Below are positions 57,548 to 64,000 of a stretch of DNA of 64,000 nucleotides, piece after piece. The position numbers and the translations under genes were made by a program. The first letter of the stretch is position 1; every line of letters starts with the position of its first letter. The DNA comes from Vitis vinifera. Taxonomy: Eukaryota; Streptophyta; Magnoliopsida; Vitales; Vitaceae. The notes under the pieces are model-generated. The model was given only the letters and a program-made list of their open reading frames with translations, made no database searches and was not told the DNA's origin. Location of the stretch: positions 30,153,001 to 30,217,000 of the forward strand of contig NC_081822.1 in the NCBI RefSeq assembly GCF_030704535.1, given 5' to 3'.

Positions 57548-58924
57548 ATTATAATTTGATATTTTTTAAAATCTAAAAATAAATAAATATTATCATATAA
57601 AATAATAAACTTTATAAATATTATACAAATATTAAATCGCATTTAGGTTAGGCTTAGGTTATTCAAACATTGACTCAAGCCTAATCCAAATTAAGCTCGT
57701 TGAGAAAACTTCACCCAAGCTCAAGCCGAGTAATGAAAATGTTTACCCAAGGTCGTCCAAACATTGGGTTGAGTTCGGTTAGATTGAGTCAACCTGTCCA
57801 AGTTACACCTTAGTAAGTAAAAAAAACTAAAAAATAAAAGATAAAATACATGGTATGAGGTATGATTACAATTTCCCTTTTAATATATCCCATGTTTGTG
57901 AGATTAGTAATTTTTTTTTCTTATTACTTAATGGATGGAGCCGGAGAGTGGACTTAATGATCAAGACTGTATTTGATAGTATTTATGTGGGTGATGGGGT
58001 GGTTATGAGGTGATTTTCATCCCTTAATAAAGTTGTGACAGAAAATATGGTAGGTGGTTATAATTCATTTTATAACAAGTTCTGTGGAGCAGCGCTTCTA
58101 ATCCAATAATCTTCTCCTAAGGCGTGTCTTCCACCTAGTGAAGATGACAGGAGATGCCTTGCTCCACCACCTCTAATCCAAGGACAGTGAAAAGTGAAGA
58201 GTGGCTTCATTCTTTTATCCTTCCAGTGGACACTCAAATCAACTTTTTCTAAGCTATAGAAATCGGGTTAGAACTTGGAATAGAAATGCATGAAAACTTC
58301 ACAAATATATAAAGAATTTAAGCTTCAAATACAGATCATTAACACCTCAATTTTCAAGGCCACCAAACAGCCCCAAAGTAGAGTTCATGAGATTGAAACT
58401 TTCAATAACAAGTTGTAACGAATTTTCCGTCATTTTTTATATTAAATGTCGAAATTTAGAAATCCATACTTTCCCCTTTTCCTATATCTTTGCCTACACT
58501 TTCCTTTTTGTCATTCATTTTTGGGTTATCAGTAGGTGGAAATTTAAAATTTTTTAATAATCATTTAATGACGACGTCTTTACCTCACTTTCCTCTATTT
58601 GTTGGGCAACCAAACAAACCAAACTTGGAGTTGACAGTTGGGGTTATACCTTTCTAAGGCCTTTGTTTTGGAAAAATATAATAAAAATATTAAAAAGATC
58701 ATCTCCTTCTTCCTTTAAATTTTCATATTTTTCAAAGCAATTAGATGGAGGATAGGTTCTTCTTAGTCTTCCTATGAAATCACCTATAAATGAGATATTA
58801 TTGTGAGTCAACAACTGGGATTATATCTTGAAGCAATTATTGTTTATTGTTACGTAGGAAGGTAATAATAGCTAAAATACGGCATGTGATCACGTGCTTC
58901 ACCAAACTAGGTCAATTCTTCTTA

Positions 58925-60033
58925 ACTTTATTTCAAATATTCTTATACTTTTATATTTTTCAAGTTTCAATAAAAACTTCAAAGAAAAGAATAAAGAGGG
59001 CATATAAGAACATTTCTGGTTTGGAAAGCTAAAGAAAATAATAGAATCTAATACACATGTGCATATTTATAATCAAAATTTCAAAGATTAAGGAAAAAAA
59101 TAATTAGAAAAATCAATAAAGCTTTTAAATGATATACCTCAATCTTGCATAATTGGACAACTTCTTTCATAATAACTATTAACCCCATTATTATTAATTC
59201 TCCCTTTCTTCTATTTTACATTCAAAACCTAAAATTTTTCTTACCCTTTCTTTATGCTTAAACACTCCATATTTAAGACAAACTACAAAAAAGTATTGGC
59301 CTCTATACCACAAATTTATACTTATCTACTATAGTGCAATAGGCTACGTAGTTAAGTTAGTAATTTTGTTCCATTTGGATTACAACTTTTCTAGTGTCAC
59401 ATGTCTTACTCTTCATTAAAAACTCGAGGTTGTTATTGATCATCCAAGATAATATAAGTAAGCATAAAGAGCCCTGTGAAAAGGCTAATTAGATTTAATT
59501 AAGGCATGAAGTGAACAATATAATAAGTTTTAAAATTGAGTATAAATATTTTTAAAAATGATTTTAAAAATCCTCAAGTGCTCAAACATAAATCACAACG
59601 CTCAAACGTTGATCACAATGCTTAAGCACTCCTAAAGGCACTCAAACGCTCATTGCAAAACTCCAACTCTGCCCTATATTTTTCATTTATTTTATTTTTG
59701 GAAAATTCTAGATTTTGTCCACTAGGTTTTTAGCGTATGAAGAACATGCTGAAAAGGTTTCTGTTCTTTGATACAAATTTTGAGAAAACCCTATTAACCT
59801 TCCCTACAACTCAAACTCTCAAGAAGTTCATCTTCCCATTCTCTTAGGTTGAAAGAGAGTTCTATATCTCCTTAGGCATTGAGGTAGAGTCCATTGGGAT
59901 CATGCGTGGTGTTGCATTGTGGATGCAAGAATCACTATAGGTACTACGAAGTAAGACTTAAAGATAGCATCCACAAAGTAAAACTATGTATTATTCTTTT
60001 GTGGAAATCTGTGAATGGTGATTTGTAAGATAT
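58925..60033. other. Intergenic DNA with possible LTR relics
   Basis: AT-rich to about 59560. Then a stretch with repeated GCTCAAACGCTC/ACTCAAACGCTC-type words (59578-59655) and a segment at 59700-59990 resemble SIRE-type LTR sequence. It cannot be bounded. Confidence 0.35.
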
Positions 60034-60226
60034 TGTGGGAAAGATTGAAGCCCAAATTGTGACAAATATTGTGGTGATTTATGTGATTTTTTTTCCATAT
60101 TTGTGTTTTTTCCATTTTATTTGTTCCTTGTATATATGTTAAATAAGGACCCGATTATGTAAATATACACAATTTTGAATGAATTTTTGAGTGATTCTCA
60201 GTTTCTTCAAATTCTCAATTTCTTCA
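60034..60226 (+). repeat. Short 5' LTR of the terminal Copia element (about 193 bp)
   Basis: The end is fixed by TTCTTCA directly before the primer-binding site. The start at TGTGGGAAAG (60034) is inferred from the TG terminus and typical length. The 3' LTR is beyond the window, so the start is not confirmed. Confidence 0.55.
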
Positions 60227-60238
60227 TGGTATCAGAGC
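60227..60238 (+). promoter_or_regulatory. Primer-binding site (initiator tRNA-Met)
   Basis: TGGTATCAGAGC, the standard Copia site, immediately after the LTR. Confidence 0.85.
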
Positions 60239-63200
60239 AGTGTTTGCGCTAAAACCCTAATCAATCCAAGGCTGCCCAAAGAGGAGACAACCATGAGTCC
60301 AGTCAATCGGCAACCCATGAAAAAGAGTCGGAGATACACTCCTCAATGGGACCGGTTGGTGGATTCGACAACTCCCCACTCCATCTTACCGTTGAAAAAT
60401 TGAACGATAAGAATTACAGAGAGTGGGCGCAAGCAATCAAGCTTGTTATTGACGGAAAGGGAAAGTTAGGGTTTCTTATTGGCGAGACTCGATGACCACC
60501 TCTGATCGATGTAGTAGCATCCCAAAAATGATGGTCCGAAAACTCCTTCATCACCTTATGCTTGATTAACTCCATGAAGCCAGCCATTGGAAAAACTTAT
60601 ATGTTCCTCCCAACGGCAAAGGATGTGTTGGATGCAATACGAGAAACATATTTCGATGCCGAGAATGCTTCCCAAATCTTTGAACTCAAGACATGGTTTT
60701 GGTAGATGAAGCAAGGAGATCAGGAAGTCACTGAATACTACACCGAGATGCTGGGTTTTTGGCAAGATCTCGATCTCAACTATGAAGAGGAGTGGGAGTG
60801 CACAGGTGACAGTGTGCGCTTCAAGAAGAAAATGGAGAACGAGAGGGTCTTTGATTTCATAGTGGGGCTGAATCGCGGGCTTCACGACTTTAGGAGCAAG
60901 GTTCTCAGTCGTCGGTCGTTGCCCTCCATTTGAGAGGTCTTCTCTGAGGTGCGACGAGAGAAAAGTAGAAGGAAAGTGATGTTGGAGGAACATCTCTCAT
61001 CTGGGCTTGAGGCTTCAGCCCTTGTAACCCATGGGCCTCATGTTGGATCTAGTAGGCCTCAATCTGGATTAGACCCAAGACAGTACAAAAGGACTTATTG
61101 TGAGCATTGTAAAAAATTGGGCCACACTAAAGAAACTTGTTGGACTTTACATGGCAAGCCCGCGTATTGGAAGCCGAGACAACCCAATAAAGCCCATAGT
61201 CATCAGGCCTCCATCGAAACCCAGGTAGACAAAACACCCACAAAAATTCGTCAATTAACTTCTAGTGTGGGGTTTAATTTCGACCAGCTTGTGAAATTAT
61301 ATGAGTTTTTTTTCTAATTTTCAAGCCTCTAGTCAATCTTTTATTACTCTGTCCTCTGGTTTTTTGGCCCAAAAAGGTACCTTTCTGACAACACTTAACA
61401 CCATATCTCATAGTACTCCCTGGATTATTGACTTTGGTGCATCTGATCATATGACGGATGGTCATAATTTATTTTCCACATACTCTCCCTGTGCCGGTAA
61501 TTTAAAAGTAAAAATTGCAGATGGTACTTTATCCCCAGTTGCTAGCAAAGGGAGTATTCGTATTTCTGAGTCTATTACTCTCAACCCTACCCTACATGTA
61601 CCTAATTTATCTTGCAATTTGTTGTCTATTAGCCAGTTAACAAAAAAGTCTAATTGTTTAGCTAAATTCCTACCATCTCATTGTGTTTTTCAGGACTTAT
61701 TATCAGGGAAAACGATTGGTAATGCTAAAGAATGTGATGGTCTATATTACTTCAATGAAACTGATGTGTGTGGACAGTGTTCTCCTACTGTTTATAATTC
61801 TGCATCTCGTCATAAGGATAGTGAACTTTTTTTATGGCACAAAAGGATGGGTCATCCTAGTTTTTAGTACTTAAAACATTTATTTCCTTCACTATGTTCA
61901 AATAAATCTTCATGGGATTTTCAGTGTGAAGTGTGTGAACTTGACAAACACCAGCGAGCTTTTTCTTCCCAAATCTAAGTAAAGACCATCCATACCATTT
62001 ACTCAAATTCATAGTGATCTATGGGGACCCTCACATACCCCTAATAGGACCCATAAAAAATGGTTTATTACTTTTATTGATAATCACACTCGCTTGTGTT
62101 GGGTATTTTTGTTGACTGATAAAACTGAGGTTCGATCAGTCTTCATGAACTCTCACTCTATGATACAAACTCAGTTTCACACCAAAATTCAAATTCTTCG
62201 TACTAATAATGGTACTGAGTATTTCAATCACTCCTTGAGCACTTATCTACAAGAAAATGGTATTATACATTAAAGTTCTTGCATTAACACCCCTTAGCCA
62301 AATGGGGTTGCAGAACGAAAAAAATATACATATTCTTGAAGTTGCTTGTGCTTTGCTGTTTATCTCTCACATGTCCTCACAATTTTAGGGTGACTCCATT
62401 TTGACAACCACATACCTTATTAACCAAATGCCTAGTCAAGTCCTATCTTTTGTCACACCCCTCTAGAAATTCCAAGAGTTTTTTCCTCATTCTAGACTCG
62501 ATGCACATCTTCCACCTCGTGTTTTTGGGTCCATTGTGTTTGTCCACACTCACAGACCTAAGTGGAACAAATTTGATCCCAGAGCGCTTAAATGTGTCTT
62601 TCTTGTCTCCTCTTCCACACAAAAGGGCTACAAATGCTATGACCCAATTTCACAAAAGCTATATGTTAGCTTAGATGTCACATTCTTTGAACATACTCCC
62701 TACTACTCGCTTCAGGGGAAGTCCATGAGTGAAACTAGACCACCCTTAACCTTAGACTGCCTCGATGTTGTTGTGTTTTAATCCACTCCGTGCCTTATAT
62801 CTACATCTTCACCTAATACAGAAGAATACTTAAACTCAGGGGGAGATACGGAATTATAGATAAATAAGGAAACACTTGTCTACTCAAAGAGGTCAAAATC
62901 AAAGTCCAATGAAGTCCAATGAGACACTCATCTCCGAATCATTAAAAGAGTCAAAACCGGTGATAGTTCCAACCCCTCGGGAGTCTAGCTCCAATCCTGA
63001 TCAGGTAATAGATGACTTACCCATTGCTCTTAGGAAACAACCTCATTCATGTACTCTCCATCCTATCTCGAAATTTATGTCTTATAATGCTCTTTCTGCA
63101 AAGTGTTGTGCTTTTACAACTAACCTTGATAGAATCCAGATTCCTAAAAACATTCAAGAAGCCTTGGAGATTCCAGAATGGAAAGAGGCAGTGATGGAAA

Positions 63201-64000
63201 AAATAAGGGCATTGGAAAAAAACGGGACTTGGGAAGTGATGAATTTGCCAAGAGGAAAGAAACCAATGGGTTGTAAATGGGTATTCATAGTGAAATATAA
63301 GGTGGATGGCATAGTAGAACAATACAAAGCCCGCCTGGTTGCAAAGGGGTTCACTCAAACCTACGACATCGATTATACCGAGACATTTGGACCAGTGGCA
63401 GAGTTGAACACTATACAAGTTTTTTTATCCTTGACAGCAAGTCTCAACTAGCCATTCCATCAGTTTGATATCAAGAATGCCTTTTTGAATGGTGAACTAG
63501 AAGAAGAAGTGTTTATGATGCTACCACTAGGGTTCTGTAAAGAAGAATAAGAAACCAAGGTATGCAAATTGAAGAAATCTCTGTATGGTCTCAAGCAATC
63601 ACCGAGAACATGATTTGATAGATTTGCAAAGGTGATTAAGAACCAAGGATACCAACAGGGACAGACGAATCATACTCTGTTCTTCAAACAGTCCAATGAT
63701 GGAAGGATGACCATCCTAATTGTGTATATCGATGACATCATTCTCATTGGAGATGGTAGAGGAGAAGTGGAGAGGTTGAAGAAGGTCTTAGCCATAGAAT
63801 TTGAGTTAAAAGATTTGGGTCAATTGCGGTATTTCCTAAGAATGGAGGTCGCCAGATCAAGGAAGGGAATTAGTATTTCCCAGAGAAAGTATGTACTTGA
63901 CTTGTTGATTGAGACTGGCATGCTGGGTTGCAAGCCAAGTGATACCCCTATCAAGACAAGAAAAATGATGGAAAACCCGTGGATAGAGAGATATCAACAA
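60239..64000 (+). pseudogene. Degenerate Copia gag-pol, running off the window
   Basis: All Copia domains occur in order but are interrupted by many stops and frameshifts. Gag: NDKNYREWAQAIKL near 60400 and TEYYTEMLGFWQDLDL near 60735. Zinc knuckle: CEHCKKLGHTKETC near 61100. Protease site: DFGASDHM near 61430 (DSGAS expected). GAG-pre-integrase: FLWHKRMGHPSF near 61830. Integrase: a decayed core around 61990-62450, with TNNGTEYF in place of the second Asp motif. Reverse transcriptase: GCKWVFIVKYKVDG near 63270 and YIDDI near 63730. Stops lie for example at 60493, 60702, 61866, 63449 and 63548. RNase H and the 3' LTR are beyond 64000. It is much older than the Copia at 31-36 kb. Confidence 0.8.

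Larger units (their letters stand above)
48261..58924 (-). repeat. Three-unit tandem array of a TIR-exon segment
   Basis: The units are 48261-51712 (3452 bp), 51713-55169 (3457 bp) and 55170-58924 (enlarged by a MITE, a TA microsatellite and small insertions). Each begins with TGAATGTTCTCAA and carries one minus-strand TIR exon plus about 2.9 kb of upstream DNA. Units 1 and 2 are almost identical even in non-coding parts; unit 3 is more diverged from about 56700 on. No NB-ARC or LRR exon occurs in or next to any unit. Confidence 0.85.

Overview
The window is nuclear DNA of a dicot plant. AT-rich intergenic DNA, intron-split genes with plant-type splice sites, nested LTR retrotransposons and TIR-type resistance-gene pieces all say so. 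The style of the repeats suggests grapevine (Vitis) or a close relative; that is inference from family resemblance, not a search.

Layout. 1-5020: the 3' end of a SIRE-type Copia element, split by a 3.1-kb solo LTR of an Ogre/Tat-like family with a perfect 5-bp target duplication (AAATC). 7503-10840 (+): a four-exon gene for a plastid-type dienelactone-hydrolase-family protein (341 aa). 13322-20201 (-): a three-exon gene for MIC10, a cristae-organising MICOS subunit (95 aa), with a LINE scrap in intron 1 and site II promoter motifs upstream. 23251-23529 (-) and 40664-40942 (-): two nearly identical intronless cystatin-like genes inside a 2.7-kb segmental duplication. An older third copy at 46284-47190 keeps the upstream region but not the gene.

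The most unusual object is at 25194-38020. It is a 12.8-kb insertion with TG/CA ends and a perfect 5-bp duplication (ATTAT), and its two ~3.3-kb LTRs are inverted instead of direct. Each LTR carries fragments of three host genes: alanyl-tRNA synthetase, a nepenthesin/APF1-like aspartic protease, and the DNA-repair protein XRCC4. Only about 1.4 kb of non-coding internal sequence with an Ogre-type primer-binding site lies between them. A younger 4.8-kb Copia element (LTRs differ at 4 of 261 positions) sits in the right LTR inside the XRCC4 fragment, and the left arm serves as its empty site. The cystatin duplicate at 40-43 kb is the empty site for the whole 12.8-kb insertion.

48261-58924: three tandem ~3.46-kb units, each with only the first (TIR) exon of a TIR-NBS-LRR-type gene on the minus strand. 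All three are broken; copies 2 and 3 share a nonsense change and copy 1 has separate indels. Copy 3 also has a 219-bp MITE in its leader. 60034-64000: the 5' LTR, gag and most of pol of a stop-riddled Copia element that runs off the window.

Only the hydrolase, MIC10 and the two cystatin-like genes look like intact host genes. No CRISPR, rRNA or tRNA gene was recognised.
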